From Amnibacterium endophyticum (GTDB lineage Bacteria; Actinomycetota; Actinomycetes; Actinomycetales; Microbacteriaceae): a DNA stretch of 64,000 nucleotides. Positions 8,479-15,723 of the stretch are shown here, in pieces. Positions within the stretch are counted from its first letter, which is position 1. The number at the start of each line of letters is the position of its first letter. The translations under genes were made by a program, and so were the position numbers. The stretch is taken from positions 62,001-126,000 of the forward strand of contig NZ_JBHUEA010000004.1 in NCBI RefSeq assembly GCF_042680685.1, given 5' to 3'. The notes under the pieces are model-generated. The model saw only the letters and a program-made list of their open reading frames with translations. It did not search any database and was not told the origin of the DNA.

Positions 8479-9272
8479 GCCGCCGGTCCCGGCTCGCCCG
8501 CCCGGGCTGTGACCGGCACGCCCCGTACGAAGCGGGGGAACCCGGCGGTGCTGCGCACGCGGCCGCCGGGCAGCACCGCCCAGCACTCGTAGACGGGGAT
8601 CCCCGCGACCCAGGCCGGCCCCTCCTCGCCGAGCACGAAGGCGGCGGTGGCGAGGGCGTCCGCCCTGCCGAGCTCGGGTCCGCACACCGTGACGGCGACG
8701 GCACCGGCGGCCGCCCGCCCGGTCCGGGGGTCGACGACGTGGTCGCCCCGCTCGTAGGCGCCGGACGTGGCGACGGCGAGGTCCCACGCGGGCACGACGG
8801 CGGCGAGCAGCGCCGTGACGACCGGGTGGCGCACGCCGACGCGCCACGGCGCGCGGTCCCGCGGGCGGGCGGTGCGGACGTCGCCGCCCGCGTTGACCGA
8901 CCAGTCGTCGCAGCCGTGCGCCTTCAGGATCGCCGCGGCGCGGTCGACCGACCAGCCCTTCACGTAGCCGGACGGGTCGTACCCGGTCGCCCGGTCGGCG
9001 CGGAAGGCGCCCGCCGACGCCGACTCGACCTCGGTGCAGGCCGCGACGACCGCCGCCAGCTCGGCCGACCGCTCCTCCGGAGCGGTCGCGTGGAAGCGGG
9101 ACACCTCGCTGCCCGGCCGGTAGGGGCTGAACCGCCGGTCGACCTCGTGGAACCAGGCGACCGACTCGTCGAGCGCCGCCCGGTGGTCGCCCGCGCCGCG
9201 CAGGTCGAACGACACCGTGGTGCCCATCACGGTCTCGACGTGCACGAGGCGGGCTGCGGTGGGAGCCGGCAT
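8475..9272 (-). CDS. apbE: FAD:protein FMN transferase (ApbE family)
   Basis: 265 residues, slightly shorter than typical ApbE proteins. Visible family features are VMGTTVSFDL at the N terminus, GYDPSGYVKGWSVDRA in the middle (the flavin/Mg-site region), NAGGDVRT, and DHVVDPRTG with the aspartate used for metal binding. ApbE uses FAD to attach FMN covalently to a threonine of FMN-binding domains, here most likely that of the third gene of the operon. There is no clear signal peptide or lipobox, so it may act inside the cell, or its export route is not visible. It is the first gene of the operon: its stop overlaps the next start (ATGA). A -10 box (CAGGAT) lies 6 nt before the ATG at 9272, and the two-component regulator is divergent. 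Confidence 0.88.
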   Translation of the reverse strand: MPAPTAARLVHVETVMGTTVSFDLRGAGDHRAALDESVAWFHEVDRRFSPYRPGSEVSRFHATAPEERSAELAAVVAACTEVESASAGAFRADRATGYDPSGYVKGWSVDRAAAILKAHGCDDWSVNAGGDVRTARPRDRAPWRVGVRHPVVTALLAAVVPAWDLAVATSGAYERGDHVVDPRTGRAAAGAVAVTVCGPELGRADALATAAFVLGEEGPAWVAGIPVYECWAVLPGGRVRSTAGFPRFVRGVPVTARAGEPGPAA

Positions 9273-9278
9273 CCGACG

Positions 9279-9284
9279 ATCCTG
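9279..9284 (-). promoter_or_regulatory. -10 box CAGGAT for the flavin operon
   Basis: On the minus strand CAGGAT ends 6 nt before the apbE start codon at 9272, so the message is predicted to be leaderless. Confidence 0.45.
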
Positions 9285-9346
9285 GGCCGTCGGCCGGGTG
9301 GTCGTCCATGTGTCCGCTGAGCGGATCCCATGAGGGGGGCCACGAG

Positions 9347-9360
9347 GTTCGAGGATTCGA
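9347..9360 (+). promoter_or_regulatory. 14-bp box GTTCGAGGATTCGA, candidate response-regulator site
   Basis: This sequence is repeated exactly at 11436-11449. It contains two TTCGA units 8 bp apart, a direct-repeat form like those bound by OmpR-type regulators. It lies in the divergent region between the flavin operon and the response regulator gene, 33 bp upstream of the regulator's -10 box. Binding is inferred. Confidence 0.45.
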
Positions 9361-9393
9361 TGGGAGGCCGCCCTCCGTCGCTCCCGGCTCTGC

Positions 9394-9399
9394 CAGGCT
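9394..9399 (+). promoter_or_regulatory. -10 box CAGGCT for the two-component operon
   Basis: CAGGCT ends 6 nt before the GTG at 9406. An identical box with a 7-nt spacer precedes the GTG at 24949. Confidence 0.45.
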
Positions 9400-9405
9400 G
9401 CCGCT

Positions 9406-10083
9406 GTGCCGGACGTGCTGGTGGTGGAGGACGACCCGAGGATGCGGGCGCTGCTCGTCTCCGCGCTCGAGGACGAGGGCCATCGGGTCGCGGAGGCGGC
9501 CGACGGGCTCGCCGGCCTCGTCGCGCTGCGGGCCGGCGGCTTCGACCTCGCCGCCGTGGACGTCGCCCTGCCCGGCATGAGCGGGGTCGAGGTCTGCCGG
9601 CACGTGCGGCGCGAGGGCCTGCCCGTGCCGATCGTGCTCGTCACGGCGCGCGACGGGGTCGAGGACCGGGTGCAGGGGCTCGACGCGGGCGCCGACGACT
9701 ACCTCGTGAAGCCGTTCGCCCTCGAGGAGCTCACGGCGCGGGTCCGCGCGCTGCTGCGGCGCTCGTCGGCCTCGTCGGGCCGGCTCGAGGTCGGCGACCT
9801 CGTGCTCGACCCGCCCGCGCTCCGCGCGACGGTCCAGGGCAGGACCGTCCCGCTCAGCGTCAAGGAGTTCGCGCTGCTCCGCGCGCTCGCCCGACGCGCC
9901 GGATCGGTGGTCGACCGGCGTGTGCTGCTCGCGGAGGTGTGGGGCGATCCCGAGCGCTTCGACGGCACCGCCGTCGACCAGTACATCAGCTACCTCCGCA
10001 AGAAGCTCGACGGTGCCGGTACCACGGCGCGGATCGAGACCGCTCGCGGCATCGGGTACGCGATCCGGACGGTGCGGGGGTGA
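9406..10083 (+). CDS. OmpR-family response regulator
   Basis: 225 residues: a receiver domain with the acidic pair D9/D10, phosphoacceptor D52 (AAVDVALPG), the conserved T in VTARD and lysine in LVKPFA, followed by a winged-helix DNA-binding domain (about 130-222; LSVKEFALLRALARR, VDQYISYLRKKL, RGIGYAIRT). The start is GTG 9406, consistent with the -10 box just before it. The histidine kinase starts at 10080, overlapping the stop (GTGA), so the two are translationally coupled. It is divergent from the flavin electron-transfer operon and preceded by a 14-bp box that recurs downstream of the kinase, so its targets may be this operon, itself and the small membrane gene that follows. Confidence 0.93.
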   Translation: MPDVLVVEDDPRMRALLVSALEDEGHRVAEAADGLAGLVALRAGGFDLAAVDVALPGMSGVEVCRHVRREGLPVPIVLVTARDGVEDRVQGLDAGADDYLVKPFALEELTARVRALLRRSSASSGRLEVGDLVLDPPALRATVQGRTVPLSVKEFALLRALARRAGSVVDRRVLLAEVWGDPERFDGTAVDQYISYLRKKLDGAGTTARIETARGIGYAIRTVRG

Positions 10084-11414
10084 GACGCCCGGCGCCGTCG
10101 ATCCGGCTCCGGATCGCCGTCGTCACGGCGCTGGTCGCCGCCGTCGTGCTGGGCTCGCTCGCCGCGCTCCTCGCCGCGCGGACGGCGGAGGTCGCGACGA
10201 CCACCGCGACGCAGCTCGCGGCGGAGGACCTGCGGCCGTTCGCAGTGGACCTCGTGCACCACCCCGGTGAGGAGCCGGACCCGGTCTCGACCGGGGTCCT
10301 CCTGCTCGTCGTGGACCCGGACGGCGTCGTGCGCCGCAGCTCGATGCCACCGGCGCTCGCGGACGCGGCCGAGGGCGTCCGCGGCACCGGCGACGTCGCC
10401 GTGGCGGGCGGTCGCTACCGCGTCGTCGAGCGCACCGTGCAGGCGGGCGGGCCCTGGCGGATCACCGCGGCGCGCGACCGGTCCGCCGGCGACGCGCTGG
10501 TCGCCGGGGTGATGACGACGCTGCTGGTCGGGACGCCGCTCGCCGTGCTCGCCACCGCTGCCGCGGCCTGGTCCGTCGCCGGCGCCGCCCTCCGACCCGT
10601 CGAGCGGATGCGGGAGGCCGCGGAGCGGCTGCGCGCCCCGGGCTCCTCCGGCCGGCTGCCGATGGGCGCCGGACGCGAGCTGGCGGAGCTCGGGGCGACT
10701 CTGAACGGCCTCGTCGACGACCTGCGGGAGAGCGCGGAGCACGAGCGGCGGGTCACCTCCGACACCGCGCACGAGCTGCGCACCCCGCTGGCGGTGCTCG
10801 GCGCGCAGGTCGAGCGGGCGTCGCGCCCGGGGGCGGACCCGGACCTGCCGGCGATCCGCGCGTCCGTCGAGCGGGTCTCGCGGCTCGCGGACCAGCTGCT
10901 GCTGCTCGCGCGGGCGGACCGCGACGAGGACGCGGGCAGCGCGCCGGTCGCGGCGCTCGTCACGGAGGCCATGGAGGCCGTCGACCGCGCCCGCCTGCTC
11001 GCGCCCGCGGGCGTCGAGGTGGACCTGTCGCTCGAGGGGGAGGAGACCGGCCGGGTGGGCATCGACCCCGTCGCCTTCGGGCGGGTGCTCGCGAACCTCA
11101 CCTCGAACGCGCTCGCCGCGGGCCCGGCGTCCGCGGTCGACGTGCGGCTGCGCTGCGAGCCGGACGACCTCGTGCTCGTCGTGGCCGACGACGGGCCGGG
11201 ATTCCCGCCGGACTTCCTGCCCTTCGCGTTCGAGCGGTTCTCGCGGCCCGAGCGCAGCCGGGGCTCCGGTGCGGGCGGGGCGGGGCTCGGGCTCGCCCTG
11301 GTGGAGCGGCTCGCGCACCGCTCGGGCGGCGACGTGCACGCGGAGAACCGGGTCGCGGGCGGTGCCGCGGTCACCGTCCGGCTGCCGAAGGAGCGGGGGC
11401 GCCCCACCTCGTGA
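10080..11414 (+). CDS. Sensor histidine kinase
   Basis: 444 residues. Two membrane helices (IAVVTALVAAVVLGSLAALL near residue 20 and GVMTTLLVGTPLAVLATAA near 145) flank an extracytoplasmic sensor domain of about 110 residues. A HAMP-like linker (RPVERMREAAERL) leads to the dimerisation helix with the phosphoacceptor H231 (TAHELRTPLAVL). The ATP-binding domain shows the N box (NLTSNALA), the DDGPGFP G1 box and GLGLALVERLAHRSGG. The start GTG 10080 overlaps the response-regulator stop. The stimulus is not visible; the placement next to a transmembrane flavin pathway makes a redox or metal signal an attractive guess only. Confidence 0.92.
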   Translation: MRRPAPSIRLRIAVVTALVAAVVLGSLAALLAARTAEVATTTATQLAAEDLRPFAVDLVHHPGEEPDPVSTGVLLLVVDPDGVVRRSSMPPALADAAEGVRGTGDVAVAGGRYRVVERTVQAGGPWRITAARDRSAGDALVAGVMTTLLVGTPLAVLATAAAAWSVAGAALRPVERMREAAERLRAPGSSGRLPMGAGRELAELGATLNGLVDDLRESAEHERRVTSDTAHELRTPLAVLGAQVERASRPGADPDLPAIRASVERVSRLADQLLLLARADRDEDAGSAPVAALVTEAMEAVDRARLLAPAGVEVDLSLEGEETGRVGIDPVAFGRVLANLTSNALAAGPASAVDVRLRCEPDDLVLVVADDGPGFPPDFLPFAFERFSRPERSRGSGAGGAGLGLALVERLAHRSGGDVHAENRVAGGAAVTVRLPKERGRPTS

Positions 11415-11435
11415 GGGTGCTGCGAACCGCTCGCT

Positions 11436-11449
11436 GTTCGAGGATTCGA
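11436..11449 (+). promoter_or_regulatory. Second copy of the 14-bp box GTTCGAGGATTCGA
   Basis: Exact copy of the box at 9347-9360. It lies 22 bp past the kinase stop and 72 bp before the next ATG. A possible -10 (AAGGCT, 11485-11490) is 35 bp downstream, close to the 33 bp seen for the first copy. Confidence 0.45.
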
Positions 11450-11520
11450 AGACGTCGCCCCGGCGGCGCGGCACCGGGTCCCGGAAGGCTGAGCGGCAGC
11501 GTCACCAGGAAGGGACCCAG

Positions 11521-11961
11521 ATGACCACCGCCGCCAGCACCGCCCGCACCGCCGACCGCACCGCCGTCTCGAGGGGCGTCCGGAGCACCTTCGCGATCGC
11601 CACCGGCATCGCCACCCTGTTCGTCTTCGTCCAGTTCTTCACCTCCAGCGAGTTCATCCGCGTGAAGGGCGACGGGGCCGAGACCTGGCAGGAGGTCCAC
11701 GGCTTCACCGCCTACGGGGTGCTGGTGCCGGCGCTCGTCGCCGCGATCGTCGCGCTCGTGAGGCTCCGGTCGGCCGCACCGGTCCTGACCTGGATCTCGG
11801 TCGCCTTCTTCGTCGCCGCCGTCGGCCAGTGGGGCAGCGGACACCTCATCAGCACGCTGGGCATGGACGGGTGGACGGCGTTCCACATCTTCTTCTCGTC
11901 GGTGGTGCTGGCGCTCGCCGTGTGGGCGTCGGTGCGCTCGGCGATCCTCCGCCGCGGCTGA
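11521..11961 (+). CDS. Small four-helix membrane protein (DUF6220-like)
   Basis: 146 residues with four predicted helices (STFAIATGIATLFVFVQFF, YGVLVPALVAAIVALV, VLTWISVAFFVAAVGQW, FHIFFSSVVLALAVWAS). A histidine in EVHGFTAYGV and another in WTAFHIFF lie within the helices and might bind heme or a quinone, but this is speculative. The arrangement resembles small actinobacterial membrane proteins grouped as DUF6220. ATG 11521 has a good ribosome-binding site (AGGAAGGGA). It follows the two-component system and has the same 14-bp box upstream as the regulator gene, which suggests it is a target. Confidence 0.75.
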   Translation: MTTAASTARTADRTAVSRGVRSTFAIATGIATLFVFVQFFTSSEFIRVKGDGAETWQEVHGFTAYGVLVPALVAAIVALVRLRSAAPVLTWISVAFFVAAVGQWGSGHLISTLGMDGWTAFHIFFSSVVLALAVWASVRSAILRRG

Positions 11962-11972
11962 GTCGGGGCCGG

Positions 11973-12344
11973 TCAGGACCGGCCGAGGGCGAGCCCGGCA
12001 CCGGCCGCGGCGACGGCGAGCACGAGCATCCCGAGGCCGTACAGCAGGGCCGCCGCGACGCGGCGCTGCTGCAGCAGCCGCACGGTCCCGAAGCTCGCCG
12101 TGCTGAAGGTGGTGTAGCCGCCGAGCAGGCCGGTGCCGACCACCGCCAGCCACGCGGGGTGGGCGCCGGTGCCGGCCAGCCCGGTGAGCAGCCCGAGCAC
12201 GAACGACCCGCTGACGTTGATCAGCAGCGTGCCCCAGGGCAGCCGGTCGCCGAGGCGCGCGGTGAGGAGGCCGTCGAGCACCAGCCGCAGCGCCGCGCCG
12301 ACCCCGCCGGCGACGGCGAGCAGCACGAGGAGGGCGGCCGTCAC
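11973..12344 (-). CDS. crcB: Fluoride channel subunit CrcB (second of a pair)
   Basis: 123 residues, four helices, with the family motifs GGVGAALRL near the N terminus, WGTLLINVSGSFVLGLL (the conserved Asn that lines the fluoride path) and GLLGGYTTFSTASF. CrcB/Fluc proteins form dual-topology dimers that export fluoride; actinobacteria often have two different copies that pair as a heterodimer. Its GTG start at 12344 overlaps the stop of the upstream crcB gene by 4 bp. Distance to the convergent membrane gene is 11 bp. No fluoride riboswitch was recognised upstream of the pair. Confidence 0.9.
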   Translation of the reverse strand: MTAALLVLLAVAGGVGAALRLVLDGLLTARLGDRLPWGTLLINVSGSFVLGLLTGLAGTGAHPAWLAVVGTGLLGGYTTFSTASFGTVRLLQQRRVAAALLYGLGMLVLAVAAAGAGLALGRS

Positions 12345-12811
12345 GCGCGCCGACCCGCGAGCGCGCCGCAGGCGATGCCCGCGGCGGAGGCGGCGGCGCC
12401 GAGCAGCAGGGTCGCCGCGGCGTAGAGCAGCCCCGTGCCGGCCGCACCGTCGCCGAGCAGCACGGCGGTCGACGTGGCGAGGGCGCTGTAGGTCGTGAAG
12501 CCGCCGCAGAAGCCGGTGCCGACGAGCAGCCGCACGCGTCGCCGGCCGCCCTCGTCGGGGCCGAGCCGGGCGAGCGCGTCGAGCAGCAGCCCGAGCACGA
12601 AGGCGCCCGCGACGTTCGCGACGAGCACCGCGAGCGGCAGTCGCCCCACGTCGGGGACGCCGAGCGCCAGTCCCTCCCGCGCGGCCGTGCCCAGGGCTCC
12701 GCCCGCCGCGACCAGCCCGATCGCGGCGGGCCGCAGGTGCAGCGGGCTGAGCCCGCGGCCGCCGACGGCGTCGCTGTCGAGCGGCAGCGGATCGAGCTCG
12801 GGCGAGGTCAT
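12341..12811 (-). CDS. crcB: Fluoride channel subunit CrcB (first of a pair)
   Basis: 156 residues. After a 30-residue hydrophilic N terminus the CrcB core follows: GGALGTAAREGL, AVLVANVAGAFVLGLL with the pore Asn, and GFCGGFTTYSALA. It is longer at the N terminus than its partner. The GTGA overlap with the next gene implies coupled translation and equal amounts of the two subunits, as expected for a heterodimeric channel. ATG 12811 follows an AAAGGA-type ribosome-binding site. Confidence 0.9.
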   Translation of the reverse strand: MTSPELDPLPLDSDAVGGRGLSPLHLRPAAIGLVAAGGALGTAAREGLALGVPDVGRLPLAVLVANVAGAFVLGLLLDALARLGPDEGGRRRVRLLVGTGFCGGFTTYSALATSTAVLLGDGAAGTGLLYAAATLLLGAAASAAGIACGALAGRRA

Positions 12812-12877
12812 CGAGGGTCCTTTCGGGGTCGAAACGACGGTCCGTCCCCGATCCTCCCGCGGAAGCGGGCGGACCGC

Positions 12878-13015
12878 TCACCCCGCGAAGAGCGCCGGGA
12901 TCTTCGCGACCAGCTGGATCAGCCCGTACAGGAAGGGCAGCCCCACCCAGAGCCAGGCGACGACGCCGATGACCTTCTGCGTCCCCGCCGCGGGCGCCTC
13001 CGTCTCCGCGCTCAT
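12878..13015 (-). CDS. MFS transporter small subunit (OFA-associated)
   Basis: 45 residues with one hydrophobic helix (VIGVVAWLWVGLPFLYGLIQ). Such single-helix proteins are encoded directly after OFA-family transporters in many bacteria and are annotated as the transporter's small subunit. The ATG at 13015 overlaps the stop of the transporter gene by 4 bp (ATGA), so the two are made together. Its exact role in transport is not known. Confidence 0.8.
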   Translation of the reverse strand: MSAETEAPAAGTQKVIGVVAWLWVGLPFLYGLIQLVAKIPALFAG

Positions 13016-14367
13016 CGGACCTCCTCCTTCTCCGCGGCCGTGCGCCGCGCCTGCTGCGGGGCGCTCGGCACCCGGATCAGCTCGTTGCAGCCGAAGCCGA
13101 TCGCGAGCAGGACGATCATGACGATGAAGGACGGCACGTAGCGGGCCGGGCCGTCGCTGCCGTTCGCGATCTGCGCGTCCGCGATCGCGTTCACGAGCAC
13201 CGGTCCGAGCACGCCCGCGAACGACCAGGCGGTCAGCAGCCGTCCGTGGATGGCGCCGACCTGCGCGGTCCCGAACAGGTCGCGCAGGTACGCCGGCGCG
13301 GTCGCGAAGCCGGCGCCGTAGAACGAGAGGACGAGGATCGTCGCGATCAGGAAGACCGGCTTGCTCGTGTTCTGCATCAGCACGATGACGAGGTAGAGCA
13401 GCGCCCCGACCCCGAGGTAGATCCGGTACATGTTCTTGCGCCCGAGCACGTCGGACAGGCTCGACCAGGCGATGCGGCCCGCGGAGTTCGCGAGGGAGAG
13501 GATCGCCACGAAGCCGGCGGCCGCCGCCGTGAGCGCGGCCGCGCTCGACGCGTCGGGGAAGAAGTCGGAGAAGATCGGCGCCGCGCGCTCGAGGATGCCG
13601 ATCCCCGCCGTCACGTTGAAGGCGAGCACGACCCAGAGCAGCCAGAACTGCGGCGTGCGGATCGCCTGGTTCGCGGTGCGGTCGGGCCCGGGCGCCCGCT
13701 CGCGGGTCTCGGCGCGTGCGACGCGCGTCGGCGGCCGCCACTCGGGCGAGGGCACGCGGACCAGCACGACGCCGAGCGCCATCAGCACGGTGTAGGTGAG
13801 CGCCAGCATCGCGAAGGTCGCCGTCAGGCCGCCGGGACCGGTGCCGAACCAGGTGAACAGCTGGTTCGTCCAGGGCGACGCGATGAGCGCGCCGCCGCCG
13901 AAGCCCATGATCGCGAACCCCGTCGCCATGCCCGGCTTGTCCGGGAACCACTTCATCAGGGTGGAGACCGGGGAGATGTAGCCGATGCCGAGCCCGATGC
14001 CCCCGAGGACGCCGTAGCCGAGGACGATCAGCCAGACCTGGCTGGTCGCGGCGCCGAGCGCGGAGACCAGCAGGCCCCCGACGTAGCAGACGAGCGACAC
14101 GGTCATCGCCCAGCGCGGGCCGCGCGCGTCGACCGCCGTGCCGAAGACCGCGGCCGCGATGCCGAGCACGACGATCCCGAGCGTGAAGGGCAGCGCCGTC
14201 ACCACGCCGGAGACCCCGTACGTGTCCGCGAGCGGCGACTTGAACACGCTCCAGGCGTAGACGGCGCCGATCGACAGGTGGATCGCGAGCGCCGCGGGCG
14301 GCACCAGCCAGCGGTTCCAGCCCGGGGGAGCGGTGATCCGCTCGCGCGTCAGCAGTCCAGCGGACAT
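13012..14367 (-). CDS. OFA-family MFS transporter (oxalate/formate antiporter-like)
   Basis: 451 residues with twelve predicted helices. The first helix contains HLSIGAVYAWSVF, a hallmark of the OFA family, and the loop after helix two has DARGPRWAM; GGIGLGIGYISPVSTLMKWF is the family signature in helices four to five. OFA proteins carry small organic acids such as oxalate, formate or pyruvate-like substrates; the substrate cannot be read. The ATG at 14367 has a GAGGA ribosome-binding site. It forms an operon with the small subunit that follows by a 4-bp overlap. Confidence 0.88.
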   Translation of the reverse strand: MSAGLLTRERITAPPGWNRWLVPPAALAIHLSIGAVYAWSVFKSPLADTYGVSGVVTALPFTLGIVVLGIAAAVFGTAVDARGPRWAMTVSLVCYVGGLLVSALGAATSQVWLIVLGYGVLGGIGLGIGYISPVSTLMKWFPDKPGMATGFAIMGFGGGALIASPWTNQLFTWFGTGPGGLTATFAMLALTYTVLMALGVVLVRVPSPEWRPPTRVARAETRERAPGPDRTANQAIRTPQFWLLWVVLAFNVTAGIGILERAAPIFSDFFPDASSAAALTAAAAGFVAILSLANSAGRIAWSSLSDVLGRKNMYRIYLGVGALLYLVIVLMQNTSKPVFLIATILVLSFYGAGFATAPAYLRDLFGTAQVGAIHGRLLTAWSFAGVLGPVLVNAIADAQIANGSDGPARYVPSFIVMIVLLAIGFGCNELIRVPSAPQQARRTAAEKEEVR

Positions 14368-14467
14368 CCTCGTCCTCCCGTCGTGCGGCGGCCTCGACGC
14401 CGCTGCACGGGTGCACCGTACGCCCGCCGCAGCGCGCACGCCCTGAGCACGCGCTGGACGCGCCCGA

Positions 14468-15685
14468 TCAGCGGCCCAAGCGGGCGGGTGCGCGGTGCCG
14501 CCGCGCCTCGGCGGTGAACCCGGCTCGGCGCAGGCGGTCGACGAGGCGGTCGCCCATCGCCGCCGACGGCGTCGTAACCCCCGGCGCCGAGTCGAGCGGA
14601 TCGAGGGCGAGGCAGAGCGCGCTCTCGGCCAGCAGGGCGCCGGTCGCGCCGTAGCCGGGGTCGAGGGAGGCGGCGATCCGCGCCGACAGGCGCGCACCGG
14701 TGCCGGTGATCGTGCGGGCGTCGACTCGGAACCAGCCCGCGTCCAGCACCCGCTGCGCCGGGACGTCGCCGGCGGACGGCAGCAGCCCGTCGAGCAGCGG
14801 CCGCACGAGCGGGGAGCCGAGCCCGGCGATCAGCGCCCGGCCGCCAGCGGCGACGCCGGCCGCGGCCACCGCGGAGAGCGCGCTCCGGCCGAGCGGCACG
14901 CCCTCGTCGTAGCGGAACCCGTCGTCCCGCCCGGCGAGCGCCGCGCTGCGCCGCACGACCCGCATGTTCGCCGGGCCGAGCGGCCAGGGGGCGGTCCAGC
15001 CGCCGAACAGGTCGTCCCGGAACGCCCGGGTGCGGTCCGCCTCGGCCCGCCCGTCCGCTCCGGCCGGGGTGAGGGCGTCCGGGTCGGCGAGCACGCGCGC
15101 CGCGTCCGGATCGGACCGCACCGCGTCCACCTGCGCCCTCGCGGTGTCGAGGGTGCCGCCGCCGATGCCGCCGCGACCGCGGACGAGCGCCCTCGTGCGG
15201 CCCGGCGTCCCCGCGTCCTGCTCCGCGGCGAGCCGGGCGAGCAGGTGCACGGCGAGGTCGGAGGGGACGGAGTCGAAGCCGCAGGCGTGCACGATCCGGG
15301 CACCGCTCGCCGCGGCGCGCTCCTGCACGCGGTCGATCGACGCGCGCATGAACAGGATCTCGCCGGTGAGGTCGCAGTAGTGCGTTCCGGCGTCGGCGCA
15401 GGCCTCCACGAGCGGCATGCCGAGCAGGGCGAACGGGCCGACCGCGGTGGCGACCACCCGCGTGCGCTCGGCGAGCGCCTCGAGCGCTCGCGCGTCGAGC
15501 GCGTCCGCCTGCAGCACCGGCCAGTCGACGCCGAGCTCCTCGGTCAAGGCCGCGAGCCGGTCCGGCGAGCGGCCGACGAGCGCGACCCGGGTGTCCGCCC
15601 CGCGCCGTGCGAGGTGCGCGGCGGCGCGCCGGCCGGCGGCCCCGGTCGCGCCCGCGAGGACGACGTCGAACTCCCGCTCGGGCAT
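14468..15685 (-). CDS. Saccharopine dehydrogenase-like NAD(P)-binding protein (trans-enoyl-reductase-like)
   Basis: 405 residues. The N terminus has a Rossmann loop (VVLAGATGAAGRRAAAHLARRG), then the VATAVGPFALLGMPLVEACADAGTHYCDL-type region typical of the saccharopine-dehydrogenase-like family, including mycobacterial trans-acting enoyl reductases of lipid synthesis. The middle (CGFDSVPSDLAVHLLA, RGGIGGGTLDTA) is also typical of that group. The substrate is unknown; a role in lipid or polyketide reduction is an inference from the family. The gene lies 38 bp after ppc on the same strand and could be co-transcribed with it. Confidence 0.82.
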   Translation of the reverse strand: MPEREFDVVLAGATGAAGRRAAAHLARRGADTRVALVGRSPDRLAALTEELGVDWPVLQADALDARALEALAERTRVVATAVGPFALLGMPLVEACADAGTHYCDLTGEILFMRASIDRVQERAAASGARIVHACGFDSVPSDLAVHLLARLAAEQDAGTPGRTRALVRGRGGIGGGTLDTARAQVDAVRSDPDAARVLADPDALTPAGADGRAEADRTRAFRDDLFGGWTAPWPLGPANMRVVRRSAALAGRDDGFRYDEGVPLGRSALSAVAAAGVAAGGRALIAGLGSPLVRPLLDGLLPSAGDVPAQRVLDAGWFRVDARTITGTGARLSARIAASLDPGYGATGALLAESALCLALDPLDSAPGVTTPSAAMGDRLVDRLRRAGFTAEARRHRAPARLGR

Positions 15686-15723
15686 CCCCGGACGCCAACC
15701 CTCCTGCCTGCGGCCGCGCCGGG

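Noticed and set aside
12812..12880. Fluoride riboswitch before the crcB pair
   Set aside because: The conserved core of the fluoride riboswitch could not be recognised in the short upstream region.
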